From CAZTAK01 sp964611585 (lineage in GTDB: Bacteria > Pseudomonadota > Alphaproteobacteria > SHVP01): a stretch of 29,799 nucleotides of DNA. Where the stretch lies: assembly GCA_964611585.1 (NCBI GenBank), contig CAZTAK010000035.1, positions 1-29,799 of the forward strand, given 5' to 3'. A model generated the notes under the pieces. That model saw nothing but the letters and a program-made list of their open reading frames with translations, had not been told where the DNA came from and did not search any database. Shown here piece after piece: positions 15,027 through 23,612 of the stretch (position 1 is the first letter of the stretch; each line of letters begins with the position of its first letter). The position numbers were made by a program, and so were the translations under genes.

Positions 15027-16048
15027 CAGCGCGCGACACAGCGCGGGAAGACTTCGTTCGTGGCGCCGGCTGGGCCGGGACCGAACGTACGCCGGTCGCG
15101 GGCGATGCCTCGTTCCGGCACTACACCCGGCTGCGCAAGAGCGACGCCACGGCCATCCTGATGGATGCGCCGCCCGAAAACGAAGATACCGGTCCGTTCC
15201 TGACAATCGCCGCGTGGCTCGCCGAGGCCGGATACGGTGCCCCCCGTGTGTTGGCGGCAGACGGGCGCGCGGGCTTTGTGCTGCTGGAGGACCTGGGCGA
15301 GGACAGCTTTACTGCGGTGCTGACGGCGGGCGCGGATGCCTCGGAACTCTATGGGGCTGCTGTCGACGTACTGGCGGATTTGCAGTCGCGACCGGCACCC
15401 GGATTTCTTCCCGCCTTCGACGAGACGCGGATCCTGTCCGAAGTGTCGTTGTTTCTTGATTGGTATGCAGCGGCTGCGCTTGGGCACGAAGTTTCCGCTT
15501 CGGCGCGAGAGGATTTTCTCGCGCTGTGGCGTGCCGCGATCCCGGTCCTGCGGGGCGCCGGCGAATGCGTGGCGTTGTTCGATTACCACGCCGACAATTT
15601 ACACTGGTTGCCGGATCGCCAGGGCAATGCGCGGGTCGGCCTGCTCGATTTTCAGGATGCGGTGCAGGGCCCGCGGCCGCTCGATCTGGTTTCGTTGCTG
15701 GAGGATGCAAGGCGCGACGTTGATCCGGACCTCGCCGCGGCGATGATCGAACGCTATTTCGCCGCTGCCGGCGTGAAAGACGCGACTGGCTTCCGCGCTG
15801 CCTATGCCGCCATCGGCGCCCAGCGCAACACCCGCATCGTCGGCGTGTTCGCGCGCCTCTGGCTGCGCGACCGCAAACCCGGCTATCTCCGGATGCTGCC
15901 GCGGGTGTGGGGTCATCTCGAACGGGATCTCGCCCATCCGGCGCTCGCCGATCTCCGCCTTTGGTTCGAAGAGGCGATCCCCGCCTCGCTCCGCCGGTCG
16001 GTACCCGCAGCGGAGACGTTTGGCCGGCCGCTCGCCCGACGCCCATGA
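15023..16048 (+). CDS. amgK: Anomeric MurNAc/GlcNAc kinase AmgK (aminoglycoside phosphotransferase fold)
   Basis: 341 residues of the APH/choline kinase fold. Visible parts: nucleotide-binding lobe with GDASFRHYTRL (27-37), hinge VLLEDLGEDSF, catalytic loop DYHADNLHWL (D187, N192) and metal-binding LLDFQDA (D209). Family members in Pseudomonas phosphorylate MurNAc at C1, feeding MurU; the next gene is murU, which supports AmgK over other phosphotransferases. Together they bypass de novo UDP-MurNAc synthesis and the fosfomycin-sensitive MurA step. GTG start at 15023 overlaps the tsaE stop; its stop overlaps murU (ATGA). The catalytic loop has Phe before DYHA where Arg is common in relatives I recall. 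Confidence 0.93.
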   Translation: MTARDTAREDFVRGAGWAGTERTPVAGDASFRHYTRLRKSDATAILMDAPPENEDTGPFLTIAAWLAEAGYGAPRVLAADGRAGFVLLEDLGEDSFTAVLTAGADASELYGAAVDVLADLQSRPAPGFLPAFDETRILSEVSLFLDWYAAAALGHEVSASAREDFLALWRAAIPVLRGAGECVALFDYHADNLHWLPDRQGNARVGLLDFQDAVQGPRPLDLVSLLEDARRDVDPDLAAAMIERYFAAAGVKDATGFRAAYAAIGAQRNTRIVGVFARLWLRDRKPGYLRMLPRVWGHLERDLAHPALADLRLWFEEAIPASLRRSVPAAETFGRPLARRP

Positions 16049-16785
16049 CCGATCTTGCCCCCACCCATGCCATGGTGCTGGCGGCCGGTCTCGGGACGCG
16101 AATGCGCGGACACGACCATGGCCTTCCCAAGCCGCTGATGGCGGTGGCGGGCCGGGCGCTGATCGACCGGGCGCTCGACCGTCTCGCCGAAGCCGGTACC
16201 GAGGTATGCGTGGTCAATCTTCATTACCGCGCCGCCGTGGTCCGAGCCCACGTCGAAGTGCGCCGGGCGCGAGGGCTAGCGCCCGAAATCGTCTTCTCCG
16301 ACGAGTCCGGCGCCCTGCTCGATACCGGCGGCGGCGCCAAGGCGGCCCTTCCGCTCCTGGGGGAGGGGCCGTTCTTTGCGAGCAACGGCGACGCCTTGTG
16401 GCGCGATCACGGCGGGAATTCGTTCCGCCGCCTCGCTCGCGCGTGGGATGATGCGGCGATGGACGCGATGCTGCTGTTGCATCCGCTGGAAACGGCGGCC
16501 GGTGTGTCGGGCGCGGGCGATTATGTCCTTCGGCCCGACGGCCGCCTCAAGCGCGCCCGCGGCGACCCCGCGCCGTACGTCTTTACCGGGCTCAGCCTGT
16601 TGCATCCGCGCCTGTTCGTCGGCGCACCGCACGGGGCGTTCTCGTTGATCGCTCTGTTCGACAGGGCCGAGTCCCAAGGCGGGCTGTTCGGTCTGGTGCA
16701 CGAGGGCGACTGGATGCACGTCGGCACACCTGAGGCACTGGCCGAGGCCGAGGCCGCGTGGGCGGACGGCGAGGGGGCGCCATGA
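16045..16785 (+). CDS. murU: N-acetylmuramate-1-phosphate uridylyltransferase MurU
   Basis: 246 residues, nucleotidyltransferase of the GlmU/RmlA fold. The N-terminal signature is VLAAGLGTRMRG (11-22) with the substrate KP at 29-30; the loop DTGGGAK and the metal-binding SNGDALW follow. The C-terminal MHVGTPEALAEAE closes the fold. It joins MurNAc-1-phosphate and UTP to give UDP-MurNAc, the product step after AmgK. The upstream open frame is a continuation inside amgK and is not coding. ATGA overlaps at both ends tie it to amgK and addB. Confidence 0.93.
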   Translation: MTDLAPTHAMVLAAGLGTRMRGHDHGLPKPLMAVAGRALIDRALDRLAEAGTEVCVVNLHYRAAVVRAHVEVRRARGLAPEIVFSDESGALLDTGGGAKAALPLLGEGPFFASNGDALWRDHGGNSFRRLARAWDDAAMDAMLLLHPLETAAGVSGAGDYVLRPDGRLKRARGDPAPYVFTGLSLLHPRLFVGAPHGAFSLIALFDRAESQGGLFGLVHEGDWMHVGTPEALAEAEAAWADGEGAP

Positions 16786-19754
16786 CGGCCGCTACTCCGA
16801 CCCCCAGGGTCTTCAATCTGCCGGCCGGGGTGCGCTTTGTCGACGCGCTCGCGCGCGGGCTCGTCGATGACGTTCCCGATCTCTCGCGGGCAACGGTTCT
16901 GTTGCCGACGCGGCGTGCGGTGCGGGCGCTGCGCGAGGCCTTTCTTCAGGTTTCGGACGGGGCGCCCCTGCTGCTGCCGTTGATGCGCCCGATCGGCGAC
17001 GTCGACGAAGAGGCGCTTGTCATCGAATCCGCCGCGGCGCCCCTCGACGAGGCGGCACCCGGTGCGCTCGACGTTGCGCCGGCGGTGCCTGCGCTCACGC
17101 GCCAGCTTCTGCTCGCGCGGCTGGTTCTGAAATGGGGTGAAGGCCGGCCCGGTGGTGTGCGCGATGCCGCCCAGGCGAGCGCACTGGCGCGCGAACTCGG
17201 CGGCTTCCTCGATCAGGTTCAGACCGAACGGCTGTCGTTCGACGCCCTTGCCGGCCTCGTGCCCGCGGATTTCGCTGAACACTGGCAGCACACGCTCGAG
17301 TTCCTCGAGATCGTGACCGCGCACTGGCCCTCGATCCTTGCCGAACGGGCGGGTCTCGATCCCGCGCAGCGCCGCAACCTGCTGCTTGAAACCCTCGCCG
17401 CGTGTTGGCGCGAGGCCCCGCCCGCCGATCCGGTCATCGCCGCCGGCTCGACCGGCAGCATTCCCGCCACCGCCGATCTTCTCGCCGTCGTCGCGCGCCT
17501 GCCCCAGGGCGCGGTTATTCTGCCCGGCCTCGACGGCACCCTGGACGATGACACCTGGGCGGCCATCGGTTCCACCCATCCCCAGTTCGGCATGAAGCAA
17601 TTGCTCGAACGGCTGGGGGTGGACCGCGGCGAAGTCGAACCGTGGCGCGGGATCGAAGCGGCGCCCGAATTGCGGCCGCGGATCCGCCTGCTGAGTGAGG
17701 TGATGCGGCCCGCCGACACCACCGAACGCTGGCACGACGAAACCGGCCCGCCGCCCGGCAGCGGCGCGGAGGGCCTGACCCGGATCGATTGCGCGACGCC
17801 GCGCGAAGAAGCCGGCGTGATCGCCTTGCTGATGCGCGAGGCGCTGGAAACGTCCGGCCGCACGGCGGCGCTGGTCACGCCCGACCGTCGTCTTGCCCGG
17901 CGGGTCGCCGCCGAACTCGGGCGCTGGGATGTGGGCGTAGACGATTCGGCGGGCGCGCCGCTCAACCGCACCCCGCCCGGCGCATTCCTGCGTCTGACAG
18001 CCGAGATGATTGCCGGCGGCCTCGCGCCGGTTGCGGTGCTGGCGGCGCTAAAGCACCCGCTGGCGATGGGCGGGCTCAAGCCGGGGGTCTTTCGCGCTCT
18101 GGTGCGGCGGCTCGAGATCAAGGTCCTGCGCGGACCGCGCCCGGCAGCCGGATTTGACGGCCTGTTGATGGCGCTGCCGGAGGGGTCCGGCCACGACGAC
18201 CTGCGCACCTGGCTTCAGGGCTTGCAAGCGCTTGCTACCGGATTCGAAACCGCGATCAGCGATCGCCACGCGTCGCTGGCGGCACTGGTGCGCGAGCACA
18301 TTGGATTTTCCGAGTCGCTCGCCAGGACCGATACCGCGACCGGCGCCGAACGCCTGTGGGCGGGCGAGGCGGGCGAGGCGATGGCCGGGTTTGTTGCCGA
18401 AATCGCCGAAGCCGCGCCGAATCTCCCGCCGTTTGCGGGTTCCATGTATCCCGCCCTGCTCAAAAGCCTGCTTGCCGGCCAGGTGGTGCGCCCGCGCTAC
18501 GGGGTGCATCCGCGCCTTTTTATCTGGGGTCCGCTCGAAGCCCGCCTGCAAAGCGCCGACCTGCTGATTCTGGGCGGCCTCAACGAGGGCAACTGGCCCG
18601 CCCGCGCCGATCCCGATCCCTGGTTGTCGCGGCCGATGCGTGAACACTTCGGCCTGCCGCTGCCCGAGCGCCGCATCGGACTGTCGGCGCACGACTTTAC
18701 CCAGGCCGCATCCACGCCCGAGGTGATCCTGACTCGCGCCGAAAAGGACGACGGCACCCCCACCGTGGCCTCGCGCTGGTGGCTCAGGCTCAACGCGCTG
18801 ATCGGCAAGCCGGCCGCCGACGAGGCGCACCGCGCTGACACCTGGCGTGCCTGGCAGCACGCCCTCAATGCGCCTGCCCAGGTGACACCCGTGGCCGCGC
18901 CCCGGTTTGCGCCGCCGGTCGCGGCCCGGCCGCGGCGGCTTTCGGTCACCGATATCGAGACCCTGCTGCGCGACCCCTATGCGGTGTTCGCCCGCCGTAT
19001 TCTGGGGTTGCGTCCGCTCGATGCACTCGAGGTCGACGCCGGGGCGGCCGAACGCGGCACGCTGATCCACGACGCCCTCGACGCATTCGTTCGCGCCTTC
19101 CCGGACGAACTGCCGGACGACGCCGAGGCGAAACTTCTCGACATTGGGCGGGGTGTATTCGCGCCGCTGTTGTCGCGCCCCGGCGTCGTCGCCTTCTGGT
19201 GGCCGCGGTTCGAACGCATCGCCGGATGGGTGGTCGCCCTCGAACGCGAGCGCCGTCCGGATGTGGCGCCGTTGGCCACCGAGGTGTGGGGCCGCCTGAC
19301 CATCGCGGCCCCGGCGGGCCCGTTCGAGCTGATCGCCAAGGCCGACCGCATCGACCGTACCGCGGGCGGGCTCGCGATCATCGATTACAAGACCGGCGGG
19401 ATTCCTTCCAAAACCGATTTTGAGGCCGGTCTCAGCCCGCAGCTTCCGCTCGAGGCGGCGATTGCCGAAGCTGGCGGCTTTGAGGGTGTGCCGGGCGATC
19501 GCATCGGCGATCTCGCCTACTGGCAGCTTACCGGCAAGGCCGGCACGCCGGGCAAGATCAGGATCGTCAGCGCGGACGGAACCGAGCTCGGCGCCGAGGC
19601 TCGAACCGGCCTTGAGCAGCTGATCGCCGGATTTGACGATCCCGCACAACCCTATTTGTCGCAACCGCAAGCGGCCGCCCGGCCGAGGTTCAGCGATTAT
19701 GACCATCTCGCCCGCCGCGCCGAATGGGCGAGCGAATCCGGGGACGGCACATGA
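16782..19754 (+). CDS. addB: Double-strand break repair protein AddB (alphaproteobacterial type)
   Basis: 990 residues. AddB is the inactivated-helicase/nuclease subunit of AddAB, which resects DNA ends for RecA-dependent repair. N-terminal region: VLLPTRRAVRALREAFL replaces a working Walker A, as usual for this type. The C-terminal third holds the PD-(D/E)XK nuclease: RRLSVTDIETLLRDPYAVFA, the His-containing RGTLIHDALDAF, and the catalytic ELIAKADRIDR ... AIIDYKTGG. I see no cysteine cluster around this domain, so the Fe-S staple of Bacillus AddB is absent, in keeping with the alphaproteobacterial class. ATG 16782 overlaps the murU stop and the stop overlaps addA. Confidence 0.95.
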   Translation: MTAATPTPRVFNLPAGVRFVDALARGLVDDVPDLSRATVLLPTRRAVRALREAFLQVSDGAPLLLPLMRPIGDVDEEALVIESAAAPLDEAAPGALDVAPAVPALTRQLLLARLVLKWGEGRPGGVRDAAQASALARELGGFLDQVQTERLSFDALAGLVPADFAEHWQHTLEFLEIVTAHWPSILAERAGLDPAQRRNLLLETLAACWREAPPADPVIAAGSTGSIPATADLLAVVARLPQGAVILPGLDGTLDDDTWAAIGSTHPQFGMKQLLERLGVDRGEVEPWRGIEAAPELRPRIRLLSEVMRPADTTERWHDETGPPPGSGAEGLTRIDCATPREEAGVIALLMREALETSGRTAALVTPDRRLARRVAAELGRWDVGVDDSAGAPLNRTPPGAFLRLTAEMIAGGLAPVAVLAALKHPLAMGGLKPGVFRALVRRLEIKVLRGPRPAAGFDGLLMALPEGSGHDDLRTWLQGLQALATGFETAISDRHASLAALVREHIGFSESLARTDTATGAERLWAGEAGEAMAGFVAEIAEAAPNLPPFAGSMYPALLKSLLAGQVVRPRYGVHPRLFIWGPLEARLQSADLLILGGLNEGNWPARADPDPWLSRPMREHFGLPLPERRIGLSAHDFTQAASTPEVILTRAEKDDGTPTVASRWWLRLNALIGKPAADEAHRADTWRAWQHALNAPAQVTPVAAPRFAPPVAARPRRLSVTDIETLLRDPYAVFARRILGLRPLDALEVDAGAAERGTLIHDALDAFVRAFPDELPDDAEAKLLDIGRGVFAPLLSRPGVVAFWWPRFERIAGWVVALERERRPDVAPLATEVWGRLTIAAPAGPFELIAKADRIDRTAGGLAIIDYKTGGIPSKTDFEAGLSPQLPLEAAIAEAGGFEGVPGDRIGDLAYWQLTGKAGTPGKIRIVSADGTELGAEARTGLEQLIAGFDDPAQPYLSQPQAAARPRFSDYDHLARRAEWASESGDGT

Positions 19755-22700
19755 CCGCCGCGAGGGGCGATCCTGCGCGCGATCCGTCACGCTCGGTCTG
19801 GGTGGCGGCGTCCGCCGGTTCGGGCAAGACTTATGTGCTGGTCGACCGGTTGCTGGTGCTGCTGCTGGCAGAGACGGCGCCCTCGCGTCTGATGTGCGTC
19901 ACCTTCACCAAGGCGGCGGCGGCGGAAATGGCGAACCGGCTGCACAAGGTGCTGGCGGGCTGGGCGCGGGCCGACGACGCGGCACTGATAGAATCGCTCG
20001 AACCGTTGATCGGGGCCGATCCCGGCGCCGGCACGCTGGCGCGGGCGCGCCGCCTGTTCGCACAGGTGCTGGAAACCCCGGGCGGGCTCAAAATCCAGAC
20101 CGTGCATTCGTTTTGCGAATCCCTGCTCGGGCGATTTCCGCTTGAAGCCGGCATCGCGCCGCATTTCGACGTGATGGACGAACGCACCGCGGCCGAGGCC
20201 CAGGGCGCGGCGCGGGATGCGGTCCTCGAAGCGGCGGCGGACCGGGAAGGCAGTGTGGCGCAGGCGTTGCGCACGGTGTACGACGTCTCGGGCGAGACCG
20301 GGTTCGACGAGATCTTTGCGTTTCTTGTCGCCGGCCGCGGCAAGCTGAAAGGACTTGAGGGTGAAGGGGGTCTCGACGCGGCGCGCGCGCGGCTCGCGCG
20401 ATCCTTGGGTGCCAAGGAAAATGAAACCGCGGACACCGTTCTTGCCCGCGTTTGCGCCGAGGGGGCATTCGACGGCGCGGGGCTGAAAGCCGCCGTTGAG
20501 GCGCTGCGACGAGGTTCGAAGACCGACGCCGCCGCCGCCGAACGAATCGCGGCGTGGCTGGGCGACCCGGCCCACCGCACGGCTGGTTTTGATAGCTACG
20601 CGCTTGTGTTCCTTACCAAAGACGGTGCGATCCGCAAGAAGCTCATCACCAAGAAGACCGTTGCAGACCACCCGCGCGCCGCCGAAGCGATGGAAACCGA
20701 GGCCGCGCGCGTGCTCGATGCGCGCCAGCAATTGTTGCGCGCGGCGTTGTTCGAGCGGTCCAGTGCGGTGCTGGCTCTCGGCGCGGCCTTGCTCGGCGCC
20801 TACGAACACGAAAAGCAGCGCCACAATCTGCTCGATTACGAAGACCTGATTCAGCGCGCACGGACACTGTTGTCGCAGCCGGGTGTGGCGCCCTGGGTGC
20901 TCTACAAACTCGACGGCGGGATCGACCATATTCTTGTCGACGAAGCGCAGGATACCAGTCCCGATCAATGGGCGATCGTTGCCGCCATCGCCGAGGAGTT
21001 CTTTGCCGGCAAGGGTTCTTCCGAAACGGCGCGCACGTTGTTCGTTGTCGGCGACCAAAAACAGTCGATCTACAGTTTTCAGGGCGCCGACCCGGCCGAG
21101 TTCGAATCCATGCGGCAGCATTTCCGCGCCCGTGCCGATCAGGCGGCGCAGGGCTGGGCGGAAGTTCCGCTGACGCGGTCCTATCGTTCGGTCGCGGCCG
21201 TCCTCCACGCGGTCGATGCGGTCTTCATTCAGGAATCGGCGCGCAGCGGCGTAACCGCCGACGACCGATGGGAAGGGCACCGCGCCCACCGCGAGGGGCA
21301 GGGCGGCGAGGTCGAGCTGTGGCCCACCGTCCAGCCCAAGCAACCGGTGCCGGTTATCCGCTGGTTGGCGCCGCGCGAGCAGCAATCCGATGCTCCCGCT
21401 GAAACCGTTCTCGCGAGCCGGATCGCCGCGACGATTTCAGACTGGGTGACGTCCGCGGCGCCTCTCGAATCGCGCGGCCGCGCCATCCGTCCCGGCGACG
21501 TGATGATTCTGGTGCGCCGCCGCACCGTGTTCTTCGAGGACATGGTGGGGGCGCTCAAACGGCGCGGGCTTCCCGTCGCCGGCATCGACCGCATGGTGAT
21601 TACCGAACAACTCGCGGTGATGGACCTGATGGCGCTCGGCCGGTTCGCCCTGTTGCCGGACGACGACCTGACGCTCGCCACCGTGCTGAAAGGGCCGCTG
21701 TTCGGGTTTGACGATGCGCGCCTGTTCGACCTTGCGTGGAAGCGCGACGCATCTTTGTGGGACACGTTGCGCGCCCGCCGGACGGAGGCGGTGGATTTTG
21801 TCCACGCCCACGACGTTCTGAACGATCTGCTAGCGCGCGCCGATTTCGAATCACCCTTCGATTGGTACGCGCGCATTCTCGGTGCTGGCGGGCGGCGCGA
21901 TATTCTCGGGCGGCTCGGCGCCGAAGCCGACGACCCGTTGGACGAATTTCTGTCGATGGCGTTGCTCTACGAGCACGAGCACGCCCCCTCCCTCGAAGGG
22001 TTCCTGTTCTGGCTCGAAGCCGGCAAGGCCGACATCAAGCGCGACCTCGAACAGGAGCGCAACGAAGTGCGCGTCATGACCGTGCATGGCGCCAAGGGCC
22101 TGCAGGCGCCGATTGTGTTTCTGCCCGATACCACGGGCCTGCCGCCCGACCGGCACGCCTTGTTGTGGGCGGGTTCGAGTGAGGACGCGGTTCCGCTGTG
22201 GCTCGGGCGTGCCGAATTCGACGTGCCGGCCTCGGCGGCGGCGCGCGACGCGGCACGCGCCCGCGAGCGGGCCGAATACCGCCGCCTGCTCTATGTCGCC
22301 ATGACCCGGGCCGAGGACCGGCTTTATGTGTGCGGCTGGGAAAACAAGAAGGGCGTCAAGGACGGATCTTGGTACGATCTGGTGCGCACCGGGCTGCCGG
22401 AAATCGCCGAACCGGCGAAGTTTTCGTTCGACCGGCGCGACGCGGGGTTGCGCCTGGTTTCGCCCCAGACAGCGAAGCCCGTCGATCCCTCACCGTTGCC
22501 GGAAAGCGGCGGCGCTGTACCCGCTCTGCCCGACTGGGCTGGACGAGCGGCGCCCGAAGAGGCGGCGGCGGTGCGCGCGCTGGAGCCTTCGCGCCTCGAC
22601 GAAGACGAACTGCCGGCGGCGTCGCCACTTACACCCGATGACGGTGCGCGTTATCGCCGCGGCAATGCAATCCACCGTCTGCTGGAGGTACTTCCGCGGT

Positions 22701-23140
22701 TGCCGGTTGAATCCCGCGAGGGCGCCGCGCTTGCCTGGCTCGCGCGCGAAAGTCTGGGGTTCGATCCCGAGCAGCAAAAGGAAATCGCTGCCGAGACACT
22801 TGGCGTTTTGTCCGACCCGCGGTTTTCCGATGCCTTTTCGCCCGCGGGCCTGTCCGAAGTGCCGATCGCGGGGCGTGTCGGCGAGATTGTCCTTTCTGGA
22901 CAGATCGACCGGCTGGTGGTGCGCGCCGATAACGTTCTTGTCATCGACTACAAAACCAACCGCCATCCGCCTGAAAGAATTGCAGATATTCCGCTCGCAT
23001 ATTTCCGGCAAATGGCCGCCTACCGGGCGGCGTTGAGCGCCATTTACCCCGAACGAAATGTACAATGTGCCCTGTTATGGACCGTGGAACCGCGCCTTGT
23101 TGCGCTTGATTCGGACGTTCTCGACGGCGCGCTATCTTGA
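19751..23140 (+). CDS. addA: Double-strand break repair helicase-nuclease AddA
   Basis: 1129 residues, UvrD-like superfamily 1 helicase plus nuclease. Motif I AASAGSGKTYVL lies near residue 19; motif Ia CVTFTKAAAAEM; motif II LVDEAQDTSPDQW; motif III VGDQKQSIYSFQGA; motif V VMTVHGAKGLQAPIVFLPD; motif VI LLYVAMTRAEDRLYVCG. The C-terminal PD-(D/E)XK nuclease has GQIDRLVVRADNVLVIDYKT. It unwinds and degrades DNA ends with AddB, whose gene overlaps the start by ATGA. ATG 19751 starts just before the helicase motif I as in relatives. No regulatory signal is visible between addA and trxA (23141-23228). Confidence 0.96.
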   Translation: MTAARGDPARDPSRSVWVAASAGSGKTYVLVDRLLVLLLAETAPSRLMCVTFTKAAAAEMANRLHKVLAGWARADDAALIESLEPLIGADPGAGTLARARRLFAQVLETPGGLKIQTVHSFCESLLGRFPLEAGIAPHFDVMDERTAAEAQGAARDAVLEAAADREGSVAQALRTVYDVSGETGFDEIFAFLVAGRGKLKGLEGEGGLDAARARLARSLGAKENETADTVLARVCAEGAFDGAGLKAAVEALRRGSKTDAAAAERIAAWLGDPAHRTAGFDSYALVFLTKDGAIRKKLITKKTVADHPRAAEAMETEAARVLDARQQLLRAALFERSSAVLALGAALLGAYEHEKQRHNLLDYEDLIQRARTLLSQPGVAPWVLYKLDGGIDHILVDEAQDTSPDQWAIVAAIAEEFFAGKGSSETARTLFVVGDQKQSIYSFQGADPAEFESMRQHFRARADQAAQGWAEVPLTRSYRSVAAVLHAVDAVFIQESARSGVTADDRWEGHRAHREGQGGEVELWPTVQPKQPVPVIRWLAPREQQSDAPAETVLASRIAATISDWVTSAAPLESRGRAIRPGDVMILVRRRTVFFEDMVGALKRRGLPVAGIDRMVITEQLAVMDLMALGRFALLPDDDLTLATVLKGPLFGFDDARLFDLAWKRDASLWDTLRARRTEAVDFVHAHDVLNDLLARADFESPFDWYARILGAGGRRDILGRLGAEADDPLDEFLSMALLYEHEHAPSLEGFLFWLEAGKADIKRDLEQERNEVRVMTVHGAKGLQAPIVFLPDTTGLPPDRHALLWAGSSEDAVPLWLGRAEFDVPASAAARDAARARERAEYRRLLYVAMTRAEDRLYVCGWENKKGVKDGSWYDLVRTGLPEIAEPAKFSFDRRDAGLRLVSPQTAKPVDPSPLPESGGAVPALPDWAGRAAPEEAAAVRALEPSRLDEDELPAASPLTPDDGARYRRGNAIHRLLEVLPRLPVESREGAALAWLARESLGFDPEQQKEIAAETLGVLSDPRFSDAFSPAGLSEVPIAGRVGEIVLSGQIDRLVVRADNVLVIDYKTNRHPPERIADIPLAYFRQMAAYRAALSAIYPERNVQCALLWTVEPRLVALDSDVLDGALS

Positions 23141-23228
23141 CGCTCTGCGGGGGCGTACCTAGAGTCTTCAACAGAAATGCGGGCGCCGCCTGCGCGCGGC
23201 TGGTCCGCACAACCGTACGAGGACACCG

Positions 23229-23552
23229 ATGAGCATGGAAAAAAAGGTCAGCGATCAATCGTTCGACGAAGACGTCCTCAATGCTCCGGGGCCGGTCTTG
23301 GTCGATTATTGGGCTGAGTGGTGCGGGCCGTGCAAACAGATCGCGCCGGCGCTGGAAGAAATCGCGACCGAATTGGACGGCCGCATCACCATTGCCAAAC
23401 TCAACATCGACGACAACCCGCAGACGCCGACCAAGTACGGCGTGCGCGGCATTCCGACGCTGATGCTGTTCAAGGACGGTCAGATTGCCGCCACAAAGGT
23501 GGGCGCGCTGCCAAAGAACAAGCTGATGGACTGGATCGAGTCCGTTATCTGA
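23229..23552 (+). CDS. trxA: Thioredoxin 1
   Basis: 107 residues, a plain thioredoxin fold with active site WCGPC (C32, C35), the buried Asp region LVDYWAEW and the cis-proline loop RGIPTLMLF. It reduces disulfides in cytoplasmic proteins and is recycled by thioredoxin reductase. The ATG at 23229 is preceded by ACGAGGACACCG (GAGG six bases away); an alternative ATG two codons later is less well spaced. It lies 88 bases after addA and is followed by a strong terminator, so it closes this plus-strand run of genes. The trxA/addA neighbourhood is common in alphaproteobacteria. Confidence 0.97.
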   Translation: MSMEKKVSDQSFDEDVLNAPGPVLVDYWAEWCGPCKQIAPALEEIATELDGRITIAKLNIDDNPQTPTKYGVRGIPTLMLFKDGQIAATKVGALPKNKLMDWIESVI

Positions 23553-23571
23553 CGAAGCCGTCACCCGTTTC

Positions 23572-23603
23572 AAGACCGGGCCCTGCGGGGTCCGGTCTTT
23601 TTT
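23572..23603 (+). terminator. Intrinsic terminator of trxA
   Basis: AAGACCGGGCCC (23572-23583) pairs with GGGTCCGGTCTT (23588-23599) around a TGCG loop, with one G-U pair, and the stem runs into six T (23598-23603). It starts 19 bases after the trxA stop and ends nine bases before the folC stop on the other strand, thus separating the convergent transcripts. Confidence 0.88.
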
Positions 23604-23612
23604 GCGCGCCTT

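Noticed and set aside
18048..19790. 580-codon minus-strand open frame opposite addB, and a similar one at 19787-21385 opposite addA
   Set aside because: Low stop-codon density from high GC; the sense strand carries all expected AddB/AddA motifs.
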